A stretch of DNA of 64,000 nucleotides. It comes from Hyphomicrobiales bacterium. Lineage in GTDB: Bacteria; Pseudomonadota; Alphaproteobacteria; Rhizobiales; Aestuariivirgaceae. Below the pieces are notes generated by a model. It saw nothing but the letters and a program-made list of their open reading frames with translations, was not told the DNA's origin and searched no databases. Where the stretch lies: assembly GCA_025359265.1 (NCBI GenBank), contig JANYHB010000055.1, forward strand, positions 1 through 64,000, read 5' to 3'. Below are positions 36,357 through 45,142 of this stretch, piece by piece. The translations under genes and the position numbers were made by a program. How positions within the stretch are numbered: position 1 is the first letter of the stretch; each line of letters opens with the position of its first letter.

Positions 36357-38345
36357 ATGATGTCCTCGCAAGCAAGCGATATAGTGGAGCAGATCGTCGT
36401 GGTTAAGGTGCACGAAGGCCTGCACGCGAGGCCAGCCGCGAGGTTTGCGAAGTTGGCGAAGACATTTGCATGTGAAGTTGAACTGTGGCGCGGCGAAGCA
36501 AAGGCCAATGCCAAAAGTTCTGTTAAACTCATGTTGCTGGCCATTAAGGAAAATGAACGCGTAACATTGCGCGCGTACGGCGACGATGCAGCAATGGCGC
36601 TGCAGTCGCTTGCTGAATTCCTGGCAAACCCAGAAGCTGGACTGGAGAATTCAAGTGAAGTGGAACTCCAACCAATCACGCAACATTCCGTTCAACCCCT
36701 TGCGACTAGCAACTCAATCGCCACTAATCAGCGGCAAGGTTTGCCCATCAGCGATGGTTTCGCGCTCGGGCCTGCCTATTCATACTTTCCAGCGGCAATT
36801 GTCATTGATCAAAGGGGGTTGGATGCAGCAGACATTGAACATGAACTGGCCAAACTTCAATCAGCACTCAATGCGGTTCAGGCACGCATGAGTGTGTCAT
36901 TGGGCGATCACAACATTTCAGCCGCTGACAAAATTATCATATCAGCCTTGGCCGAGTTAATTGACGATCGCGACATAAGAGCCGAGATTGAAACTGAAAT
37001 CCAATCTGGCAAAAACGCCGTTGCGAGTGTTGATTTGGTATCGCGGCGCAGCGCCAATGCATTGGCACAAATTGAGGATGCTTACCTGCGTGCGCGTGGC
37101 GATGACATCATGGCCATCAGCCGCCAGCTTTGCCTTGAACTGCAAGGCAAAGCGGATATTGATTTGTCCAATGTGCCGAATGGGGCAATTGTCGTGGCTG
37201 ATGATATCGGGGCTTTTGACCTCGCCAAAGCACCCCTGAAAAATATCGCTGGCCTCATATGCGGTGTGGGCGGCACTACATCACATATCGCCATCATTGC
37301 GAGGGCGCATGCAATACCGGCCGTGTTCGGTCTCAACCAAACTGTGCACGAAATCGGCGGTGCAAAAACAATCGCCATCAATGGACGCACTGGCACCATT
37401 TTATTAGACCCAGACACCAGGCAGGTAACAGCCTTCAATCAGGAGGCTGGCCAATTCCAACTGGACCGCGAAAAGCTTCAGAAATTTAAGTCAGTTCTTC
37501 CTAAACGCGGCGACGGAGTCATAATTGAAGTTGCGGCCAACATAGGCTCGCTCGATGAGATCGATGCCGCAAAGGCCGCTGGCGCATTAGGCGTGGGGCT
37601 GTTTCGCACCGAACTCCTGTTTATGCTTCACCGCACACCGCCAACTGAGCAACAACAATTCGAAACCTATGCCAAGTGTCTAAGGGCTTTTGCGCCTGAT
37701 TCCGTTATCATTCGCACCCTCGACGTGGGGGGCGACAAGCCCGTGCCCGGTGTCGATTTTCTCAAAGAAGAAAATCCATTTCTCGGTTGGCGCGGCATTC
37801 GTATGTGTCTTGATCGGCCACTGCTGTTCAAGCCGCAACTACGGGCTTTGCTTCGCGCGTCAACCGAAGGCAAGCTCAAAGTCATGTTGCCGATGGTCTC
37901 TGATCTTAGTGAAATTATTCGGACCAAAGCCCTTATCGAAGAATGCCAGGAAGAACTGCGCAAGGAAGCAGTTGCCTTCGGCAACTTTGAATTGGGCATC
38001 ATGGTTGAAACGCCCGCAGCAGTTTTCCAAGCGGCAGAATTTGCCAAATATGTGTCATTCTTTTCCATAGGCACGAATGATCTAACCCAATATGTGATGG
38101 CCGCAGACCGACTTAATGCAAGCGTCGCCCATTTAAACGATGTTGCAAATCCAGCCGTGATGGCGGCGATTGCGGCAATTGCAGAAGCGGGAACGAAAGC
38201 TGGGATAATGGTTGGCATGTGTGGAGAGGCCGCCGGGCGTGAAGATCTTGTGCCAAAATTCATTGCCATGGGTATCACTGAATTTAGCATGAGCCCCGCA
38301 AGAATTCTTCCAATAAAAAAACTGCTTGCAAATAGTTCACACTAA
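36357..38345 (+). CDS. ptsP: HPr-Enzyme I fusion phosphotransferase
   Basis: 662 residues from tandem ATG at 36357. Residues about 10-90 are a complete HPr: phosphorylatable His23 in EGLHARPAARF and a Ser46-type Ser in NAKSSVKL. After a linker, a full Enzyme I follows: the phosphohistidine GGTTSHIAIIARAH (His about 310), LFRTELLFM, and the C-terminal PEP-binding GTNDLTQYVMAADR and GMCGEAAGR. PEP phosphate would therefore pass from EI to HPr within one chain and on to SrlB. No GAF domain is present, so it is not the nitrogen-PTS EI. It completes a self-sufficient glucitol PTS operon; the symbol is provisional. Confidence 0.9.
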   Translation: MMSSQASDIVEQIVVVKVHEGLHARPAARFAKLAKTFACEVELWRGEAKANAKSSVKLMLLAIKENERVTLRAYGDDAAMALQSLAEFLANPEAGLENSSEVELQPITQHSVQPLATSNSIATNQRQGLPISDGFALGPAYSYFPAAIVIDQRGLDAADIEHELAKLQSALNAVQARMSVSLGDHNISAADKIIISALAELIDDRDIRAEIETEIQSGKNAVASVDLVSRRSANALAQIEDAYLRARGDDIMAISRQLCLELQGKADIDLSNVPNGAIVVADDIGAFDLAKAPLKNIAGLICGVGGTTSHIAIIARAHAIPAVFGLNQTVHEIGGAKTIAINGRTGTILLDPDTRQVTAFNQEAGQFQLDREKLQKFKSVLPKRGDGVIIEVAANIGSLDEIDAAKAAGALGVGLFRTELLFMLHRTPPTEQQQFETYAKCLRAFAPDSVIIRTLDVGGDKPVPGVDFLKEENPFLGWRGIRMCLDRPLLFKPQLRALLRASTEGKLKVMLPMVSDLSEIIRTKALIEECQEELRKEAVAFGNFELGIMVETPAAVFQAAEFAKYVSFFSIGTNDLTQYVMAADRLNASVAHLNDVANPAVMAAIAAIAEAGTKAGIMVGMCGEAAGREDLVPKFIAMGITEFSMSPARILPIKKLLANSSH

Positions 38346-38353
38346 CCGAACCA

Positions 38354-39352
38354 TTAAGTTGCAGCCAAAATAGCCTTCGCTGCATACTCATCCGTTACGA
38401 AAATATGCGGCTGAAGCAACCTCAGCCCGCCAATGAGAGCCATTACCTTTTCTTCTCCTCCAGAAGCCAAAATCCGCAATGGCACTTTTAAAATTTGTGA
38501 AATGGAAACGCTCATCGCCCGGTCATTGATCGGGTGCTTAATAAGTTTCCCATCATGATTGAAAAAATTGAAGAGAACGTCTCCAACCGCACCGGCGGCA
38601 ATCAGGCTTTTGCGATCTTCATGAGACATCACATCAAAAAGCCACGCAGTCGAAGTTGGAAGCGTGTGCCCCACACTCAGCAATACAGCGTCCAATTTAG
38701 GCGCCAACTCGAAAACCGGGCCGATTCCACAACGCTCTATGAGAGCCTTCTTGGTTTCTTTGCTGTCCACCAGCGCAGGCGCTGCAATAAGATAGCAATC
38801 AGCCCGCAAAAGCTCAGCAAATCGCCAAGCAAATTCCGTCGGGTTGTAGCGATGCACGGCGGAAATTCCACCCAGCATGGAAACAACCGTCAACCCCGGC
38901 ACATCGATTTCCTCAATAAAGGGAATTGAATTCAACAGCGTTTTACCCCAGCCCACGCCCAACATCATTTCGGGTTTGACGATTTCGGAAATCAATTGGC
39001 CCACTGCCGCCCCAACTATCAACGCAGAGTCGGCTGCATTGTTTGATTTGGGGCTAACAACAGCTCGCTCAAGCCTGAATCTGCGCTGCAGTGCAGTTTC
39101 CAGTTCGCTAAGCTCGGTAAAGTCGCGCCGTAAAGATATTTTTACTTCATTTTTCGCCCGAGCTTCGGCCAAGAGTCGAACAACCGTTACCCGCCCGATC
39201 CCAAGGGTTTCAGCAATGGTATTTTGCGTCATTTCTTCGACGTAATACATCCATGCTGCACGCTGCCGAAGGCTGGTGTTTAGTTTTCGATTATTTTTGC
39301 GGGTAACTGTTTCGATTACTTCCGTCTCACGCCGCTTGACTTTTTTGATCAT
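38354..39352 (-). CDS. SorC/DeoR-type sugar-binding transcriptional regulator
   Basis: 332 residues from the ATG at 39352. N-terminal helix-turn-helix (MTQNTIAETLGIGRVTVVRLLAEAR) and a C-terminal SorC effector domain of the NagB-like fold (MLGVGWGKTLLNSIPF, ALIERCGIGPVFELAP, ILASGGEEKVMALIGGLRLLQP). SorC proteins bind phosphorylated sugars or polyols. Convergent with the PTS operon (8 bases between stops), it is the likely regulator of srl genes, though its target is inferred from position only. Its start faces the PPTase gene 92 bases away. Confidence 0.87.
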   Translation of the reverse strand: MIKKVKRRETEVIETVTRKNNRKLNTSLRQRAAWMYYVEEMTQNTIAETLGIGRVTVVRLLAEARAKNEVKISLRRDFTELSELETALQRRFRLERAVVSPKSNNAADSALIVGAAVGQLISEIVKPEMMLGVGWGKTLLNSIPFIEEIDVPGLTVVSMLGGISAVHRYNPTEFAWRFAELLRADCYLIAAPALVDSKETKKALIERCGIGPVFELAPKLDAVLLSVGHTLPTSTAWLFDVMSHEDRKSLIAAGAVGDVLFNFFNHDGKLIKHPINDRAMSVSISQILKVPLRILASGGEEKVMALIGGLRLLQPHIFVTDEYAAKAILAAT

Positions 39353-39444
39353 TTTTCCAAACACTTGCAATCAACATAATGTTAGTCATGTATTACGAGT
39401 TGCGGCAAGCAGTGTTTCATAAAAAGCAGAAGCATATTTATAAA

Positions 39445-40095
39445 ATGACCCACGTCCGCATCGCCACATTCGCCGCACACAACAGGTCAGCCACGTTGGC
39501 TGAACTGATGAAGGCGCAAGGATTGGTGAATTTCACGGCGCAGAAGGCACAATCGGGAAAGCCCTATTTGCTCGGCGGTGATGGGGCGATTGCTGGCCTG
39601 TCCATCAGCCATGTGCGGCGGGCGCGCCCGGCTTTTTCCCTCATGTCCGTGAGTGAAACTGCTGCAAGTGCAATTGATGCAGAGGTTTTGTCTATGCGCC
39701 CAACAGACGAAACTTTCTTGGCCAGCATTGCAGCACCTGAAGATGCAAAGATCATAAAAAGCGCGCGTTCGGCTGGACGTGATCCGGTTGCCCTTATCTG
39801 GACGCTGAAAGAGGCGGCCCTGAAGGCCGGCGGCGAAGTGATGACAGACCCGCGGCATTTAGCTTTGTGCATGTCAATAAATGGTCACATTCAAGCTTCA
39901 GCAAGCAGCGCAGCATCGGCTCCATTACAACGATGTATACTGCGTGCCTTTGAAATGCACATAAATGGCAGTGAAGAAGTTATTATGGTGGGCGTGGCAA
40001 CAGCAGGCCTCCATGGCGCGAAAAATGCACCGAATCTTGATGTGGTGTGCGATAATCCAGACATTCGCTTGCTGTGTTGTGAATGGCTGACGTAG
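39445..40095 (+). CDS. 4'-phosphopantetheinyl transferase-like protein
   Basis: 216 residues from the ATG at 39445. The superfamily motifs are present: ISHVRRARPAFSLMSVS, IDAEVLSMRP (Mg2+-binding Asp) and WTLKEAALKA (KEA). These enzymes transfer phosphopantetheine from CoA to carrier-domain serines. It is 89 bases upstream of and in the same orientation as the single-carrier NRPS-like gene, whose PCP Ser is its expected target. The sequence is less conserved than in AcpS or Sfp. Confidence 0.75.
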   Translation: MTHVRIATFAAHNRSATLAELMKAQGLVNFTAQKAQSGKPYLLGGDGAIAGLSISHVRRARPAFSLMSVSETAASAIDAEVLSMRPTDETFLASIAAPEDAKIIKSARSAGRDPVALIWTLKEAALKAGGEVMTDPRHLALCMSINGHIQASASSAASAPLQRCILRAFEMHINGSEEVIMVGVATAGLHGAKNAPNLDVVCDNPDIRLLCCEWLT

Positions 40096-40184
40096 TTGGG
40101 GTTAACACGGTTGATGGCGAAATGCACATATTGTCGACACAGCGGAATGTCATAATCTTAAAATAGGTTTGACAGGAAAGAAAA

Positions 40185-43100
40185 ATGAATAAGAACACCA
40201 CAAAAGCCAAGGCAGCTTTCGAAACCTCCAGTCTCATCGGCCCTAAACATCCAGAATTTCTGAAAGAAGAAGTTTTGGCGGATATTTTCCGTGCCACAGT
40301 TGCTCGCACACCCAACGCCACTGCCATCATCTCAGGCGAACGTCGCCTGTCTTATCTTGAAGTTGATCGACTGTCTGACCGGATAGCCGCCGCTCTCGTC
40401 CGCCGTGGCGCGGCATCTGGCAAAGTGATTGGACTCTATTTCACACGCGGCGTGAATTTGTTGCTGTCGCAAATCGCTGTGACGAAAACGGGGGCCACCT
40501 GGCTGCCTTTTGATTCCGAAACCCCCAAAGACCGCATGGCCATTTGTCTTGCTGATTGCGGCGCAATTGGTTTGCTGGTTGATGAAGATGTGGAAGACCG
40601 GGTGGTTGGTTTTGCACACCCCGTTTGGTCGATGAGCGACGCGGAGTTTAATCAACCGCTTGATAAAGCCCTGCCCGCGCCAAAAAAGCCCGCGCCTGGC
40701 TCCCACGCTTATTTAATCTATACCTCGGGAACAACGGGAACGCCCAAGGGCATTGCGATCACACACCGCAATATTTGCCACTATCTACGCGCTTCCAATT
40801 CCATCTTCGGCATTACCGCCAAAGACGTGATGTTCCAGGGCTGTTCGGCGGCTTTCGATTTATCGATGGAAGAAATCTGGGTGCCCTATCTCGCTGGCGC
40901 TGCCCTTTGGGTGGCGACGCCCGAGATCATGGCAGACACAGAAAACCTCCCGCGCCGCATGCGCGATGCAGGTGTAACCGCCATCGACACGGTGCCTACT
41001 TTGCTTTCGATGTTTGCTGAAGATGTTGACAGTTTGCGTTTGATTATTGTGGGTGGCGAAGCTTGCCCACCTGGTCTGACTGAACGTTTTTCCAAGAAAG
41101 GCCGCCGCATTTTCAATTCATACGGCCCGACCGAAACCACGGTGGTAGCCACCATTGCCGAATTGGGCAGAGGCAACACTGTCACCATCGGCAAGCCGAT
41201 TCCCAACTACACCGCTTATGTGGTGAATGATAATCTACAACTCGTCGCCGCTGGCCAGCAAGGTGAGCTGTTGATTGGTGGTCCTGGCGTTGCTGATGGC
41301 TATCTGGGCCGATCTGATTTAACGGCGCAAAAATTTTTCGCCAACCCATTTCATAAAAAGTCAGGCGACAAAATTCTTTATCGCACTGGCGATGCCGTAT
41401 CGATTGATGAAAACGGCAATGTTCTTTTTCATGGCCGCGTTGATGACCAGGTAAAAATCCGTGGTTTCCGTGTGGAACTCGGAGAAATTGAAACAGCTGT
41501 TGGCGAGGATGCCGCAATTGAACATGCCGCTGTTGTTCTTCGCAAAGACCATGGCCTTGAACGGCTGGTGGCATTTATTGTTCCACGCAAAGATGCCAAA
41601 CCAGATATACATGCATTGCGTGAAACGCTGCGCAGGCGCCTGCCACCCTATATGGTGCCAGCTGCATTTGAAGTGATTGCGGAAGTGCCGCGCCTGATTT
41701 CAGGCAAGGTGGACCGCAAATCTCTTAAGAACATGACCTTGGCTTCCGCATGGGCAGATGAAAGCCAGTCTGAGCAAGGCAACAATCCTGTAGAGGTGGC
41801 TCTGATTGCCGCGGCCAAAGAGATTTTTCCTGGCCAGCCAATTTTGCGCGATGCCGATTTCTTTACTGACTTGGGTGGACATTCACTGCTTGCTGCACAA
41901 TTCATTTCAAAAGTGCGTCTGAGTAAATATGGCCAAACTATTACTTTGCAAGACATGTATGCTGGTCGCACGGTTGAGAACATCGCCAAGCTTTTGATTG
42001 ATCGCGGTGCGATGGACCACACAGAGCATGGCGCAGCGACGCCCATTCCCCGCGCTTCAATGAATAAGCGGTTTTGGTGCGGTGTCGCCCAAACCGCCAC
42101 ATTGCCACTCATTCTTTGTTTGCACGCCGCACCTTGGCTGGCGATCTTTATCAGTTATTCGCTGATCAGCCCCGACGAAAACTCGGTGTTCGGCGATGCC
42201 GGCTTTGTATTTGTGGGATACGCGCTCGTCACGCTGTTCAATTACATTTTTGTGCCTCTCGCAAAACTCGTGATCATGCCCAAAACCAAACCCGGGGTTT
42301 ACCCATTGTGGGGAACTTATTATTATCGCATATGGCTCGTCCAACGTCTTACCGGTCTCGTTCATTTGAAATGGATGCAAGGCACGCCCGTTATACGATT
42401 CTACCTACGTCTGCTCGGTGCCAAAGTTGGCAAAGATGCGCTTATCAGCGATCTGTTTGTTCACGCCTATGACCTATTAGAAATTGGTGACCATGCATCA
42501 CTTGGCGGGCAGTTGATCATTGCCAACGCGCGCGTGGTTGGTGACAAATTCATCATCGGCCCCGTTAAAATTGGCAACGATGTTTCTCTGGGCAATTCCG
42601 TCGTGATCGAAGAGAACACCGTGATAGGCGATGGCTCTGAGCTGTCTGACTTGACATCGCTTCTGGCCAACACAAACGTTCCTCCCAACGAACGCTGGAG
42701 TGGTTCACCACCTCTAAAAGTTGCTGACTTGAAACGTGAAGACTTGCCTGCACCGGCTGAAGCCTCGCAAGCCCAGCGCGTTTTTCAAACGATCTTCTAT
42801 GCCGTTCTGCTTGTGGTTTTGCCACCCATTACGGTTTTGCCAGTTGTTCCAACTTTTCGTGTGATGGAGTGGATTGATTCCTATGTAAATCCATTGCTCG
42901 GCGGCATTGCTTATAATTGGTACCTTCCGATTATTGCTTTGCCCGCAGCGGCGTCCATGGTGCTGTTTACGTGTCTATTGGTTGTAGCTTTGCGCTGGTT
43001 GATTTTGCCTCGGCTGAAAGCTGGCAGTTATTCCATTTTTAGCAGTCTCTATCTTCGCAAATGGATTGTTACATTAGTGACCGACATTACACTCGATGCC

Positions 43101-44231
43101 GTCACGTCGATTTTTGCAACGATCTACATGCCGGCGTGGTACCGTCTGATGGGGGCAAAAATTGGTGCGGGTACTGAAATCTCCACGAGTTTGGCTGGCC
43201 GCTATGACCTTATTGATCTGGGCAAAGGCAACTTTATCGCCGACGAAGTGCGCTTGGCTGATGAAGAGCTGCGCCGGAACTGGATGACATTGGGTTCTAT
43301 CAAAACCGGTTCAAAGGTTTTTATTGGAAACTCTGCCGTCGTGCCGATGAATTACAGCATAGAAACGGGTGCTTTGATTGGTGTCAAATCCCGCCCGCCT
43401 GATGGTGGCGCGGTTGGCGCCGCTGAAATCTGGTTTGGATCTCCTGCAATTAAATTGCCCGTTCGGCAAACCTTTGCGGCGATGGACACTGCAACCTTCA
43501 GGCCTGGATTGGGAAGGCAGATTTCACGCGGCATATTTGAAGCCTTCAACATTTCATTGCCGACGGCGCTTTTTATAACCTTGGCAACTTACGGCATGGA
43601 ATTGTTGAACGAGCCCATCAACGAAGGCTCTTGGGCCGAAGCGATTTCCATGGGTATATTGGTCGTTATCTTGATTGACATTACCCAGCTATTTCTGGCT
43701 GCTGTTTTGAAGTGGTCGGCGATGGGTGTTTATCGTCCCACCATAAAACCCATGTGGTCTTGGTGGGCAATGCGCACGGAGGCGGTGGCCGTGATGTTTT
43801 GGGGTATGGCGAGCAACGCCGTGTTAGAGCATTTGCGCGGCACACCGATGTTGCCTTTTGCTCTGCGGCTTTTTGGTGTGAAGATTGGCAAAGGCACTTA
43901 TATGGATGCCACGGACATAACTGAGTTTGATTGCGTCTCAATCGGCGATTACGCGGTGATCAATGTAGGCACAGTTTTACAGACGCATCTTTATGAAGAT
44001 CGATTGATGAAAGTGGGTCGCATTATCATCGGCAAAGATGTGACAGTTGGAGCAGGCTCCACTGTGCTTTATGACACGCATGTTGGTGATGGAGCACAAA
44101 TTGGCCCTCTTACGTTGGTGATGAAAGGCGAAAGCCTTCCCACGCATTCATCATGGGTTGGCTCACCAGCGCAGCCGATGAGCAAAAAACGCAATGTTCT
44201 AATGGTGGCACCGGCAGGCGCTGGGGGCTAG
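40185..44231 (+). CDS. Pls/PosA-type non-ribosomal peptide synthetase (amino acid homopolymer synthase)
   Basis: 1348 residues. Residues about 25-515 are an adenylation domain (A3 YTSGTTGTPKG, A5 SYGPTETTV, A7 YRTGD, A10 SGKVDRKSL); about 540-605 a peptidyl carrier with GGHSLLA (Ser567). The C-terminal ~730 residues alternate hydrophobic helices with three hexapeptide-repeat (left-handed beta-helix) segments near 745-840, 1045-1125 and 1225-1320, the Pls-specific C-domain, which makes isopeptide-linked homopolymers such as epsilon-poly-L-lysine without condensation or thioesterase domains. Pocket residues read by alignment to GrsA give D, L, E, D, I, V, S, V, V, K, suggesting a basic amino acid such as lysine. 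Preceded by GGAAAG and the PPTase gene. The product is inferred. Confidence 0.88.
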   Translation: MNKNTTKAKAAFETSSLIGPKHPEFLKEEVLADIFRATVARTPNATAIISGERRLSYLEVDRLSDRIAAALVRRGAASGKVIGLYFTRGVNLLLSQIAVTKTGATWLPFDSETPKDRMAICLADCGAIGLLVDEDVEDRVVGFAHPVWSMSDAEFNQPLDKALPAPKKPAPGSHAYLIYTSGTTGTPKGIAITHRNICHYLRASNSIFGITAKDVMFQGCSAAFDLSMEEIWVPYLAGAALWVATPEIMADTENLPRRMRDAGVTAIDTVPTLLSMFAEDVDSLRLIIVGGEACPPGLTERFSKKGRRIFNSYGPTETTVVATIAELGRGNTVTIGKPIPNYTAYVVNDNLQLVAAGQQGELLIGGPGVADGYLGRSDLTAQKFFANPFHKKSGDKILYRTGDAVSIDENGNVLFHGRVDDQVKIRGFRVELGEIETAVGEDAAIEHAAVVLRKDHGLERLVAFIVPRKDAKPDIHALRETLRRRLPPYMVPAAFEVIAEVPRLISGKVDRKSLKNMTLASAWADESQSEQGNNPVEVALIAAAKEIFPGQPILRDADFFTDLGGHSLLAAQFISKVRLSKYGQTITLQDMYAGRTVENIAKLLIDRGAMDHTEHGAATPIPRASMNKRFWCGVAQTATLPLILCLHAAPWLAIFISYSLISPDENSVFGDAGFVFVGYALVTLFNYIFVPLAKLVIMPKTKPGVYPLWGTYYYRIWLVQRLTGLVHLKWMQGTPVIRFYLRLLGAKVGKDALISDLFVHAYDLLEIGDHASLGGQLIIANARVVGDKFIIGPVKIGNDVSLGNSVVIEENTVIGDGSELSDLTSLLANTNVPPNERWSGSPPLKVADLKREDLPAPAEASQAQRVFQTIFYAVLLVVLPPITVLPVVPTFRVMEWIDSYVNPLLGGIAYNWYLPIIALPAAASMVLFTCLLVVALRWLILPRLKAGSYSIFSSLYLRKWIVTLVTDITLDAVTSIFATIYMPAWYRLMGAKIGAGTEISTSLAGRYDLIDLGKGNFIADEVRLADEELRRNWMTLGSIKTGSKVFIGNSAVVPMNYSIETGALIGVKSRPPDGGAVGAAEIWFGSPAIKLPVRQTFAAMDTATFRPGLGRQISRGIFEAFNISLPTALFITLATYGMELLNEPINEGSWAEAISMGILVVILIDITQLFLAAVLKWSAMGVYRPTIKPMWSWWAMRTEAVAVMFWGMASNAVLEHLRGTPMLPFALRLFGVKIGKGTYMDATDITEFDCVSIGDYAVINVGTVLQTHLYEDRLMKVGRIIIGKDVTVGAGSTVLYDTHVGDGAQIGPLTLVMKGESLPTHSSWVGSPAQPMSKKRNVLMVAPAGAGG

Positions 44232-44280
44232 AATTTCCAAATCGTAACCCCGATTCGGATAAACTCGGTTCTTGAGACAC

Positions 44281-44307
44281 AAAAGAGCCCGCTGGCGCCC
44301 ACAGGCT
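44281..44307 (-). terminator. Likely terminator of the coxSLM operon
   Basis: On the minus strand, 20 bases beyond the coxM stop, an imperfect hairpin with outer arms AGCC/GGCT and a GGCGCC centre (44286-44307) is followed by CTTTTG. The T-run is short. Pls transcription comes from the opposite side, so it could act bidirectionally; support is moderate. Confidence 0.45.
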
Positions 44308-44327
44308 TTCGATTCACATGGGATAAC

Positions 44328-45122
44328 TTAGGCGGCGGCCACGGCGCGGCCCGCCAACACGCTTAACAAATGGGCCCGGTATGCGGCCGAGGCGTGCATA
44401 TCGCTGAGGAGCCCCTTCGCTGAGATTTTCACAGCACTGGCGGCCTTTGCTGAGAATTCTTCGTTCAAGGCTGCTTCAACCTCGACAGCGCGGAAAACGC
44501 AAGGCGCAGCCCCCGTTACACCCACACGGGTTTTGCCCTTCCCGTCTTGTGAGACGAATACACCAACCATGGCATAGCGCGACGCCGGGTTGGGGAATTT
44601 CTGGTGCGAAGCTTTCTTTGGGATGGGAAAATGCACCGCAATGATGATCTCATCGTTCTTCAAAGCCGTTTCAAACATGCCCGTAAAGAATTTATCAGCC
44701 TCAATCTTTCGCTTGTTGGTTTCAATCGTGGCACCTAATCCTAAGCAAGCCGACGGATAATCAGCTGCTGGATCGTTATTGGCGAGAGAGCCGCCAATAG
44801 TGCCCTTGTGGCGCACATGAACACCGCCAATCTTGCCCACCATTTGCGCAAGCGCTGGAATGGCCTTGTTGACGTCTTTTGACATGGTCACGTCTTGGTG
44901 AGTTGTACCCGCCTTGATGGTAACCATGGTCTTGGACACCTTGATGCCAGAGAACCCCTTGATAGCGGTGAGGTCAATCACATCCCTTGGTGCTGCCAAG
45001 CCCTGCTTCATTGTCGGGATGAGCGTGTGGCCACCCGCCAAGAATTTGCCATCCTTCGACTTTTTCAGAAGCGCAACTGCGGCAGTGGTGGTGGCAGGGC
45101 GGTGATAGTTGAAGTTTTCCAT
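44328..45122 (-). CDS. coxM: Aerobic CO dehydrogenase-type FAD-binding medium subunit
   Basis: 264 residues from the ATG at 45122 (GAGGACAC upstream), 20 bases after coxL. It is the FAD subunit of a molybdenum hydroxylase: AGGHTLIPTMKQG and TIGGSLANNDPAADYPS are the two FAD-binding loops (the second has Asn where many have His). It receives electrons from the CoxS clusters. Last gene of coxS-coxL-coxM, the order of form II systems. Confidence 0.88.
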   Translation of the reverse strand: MENFNYHRPATTTAAVALLKKSKDGKFLAGGHTLIPTMKQGLAAPRDVIDLTAIKGFSGIKVSKTMVTIKAGTTHQDVTMSKDVNKAIPALAQMVGKIGGVHVRHKGTIGGSLANNDPAADYPSACLGLGATIETNKRKIEADKFFTGMFETALKNDEIIIAVHFPIPKKASHQKFPNPASRYAMVGVFVSQDGKGKTRVGVTGAAPCVFRAVEVEAALNEEFSAKAASAVKISAKGLLSDMHASAAYRAHLLSVLAGRAVAAA

Positions 45123-45142
45123 TTTTGTGTCCTCGCCGTTTT

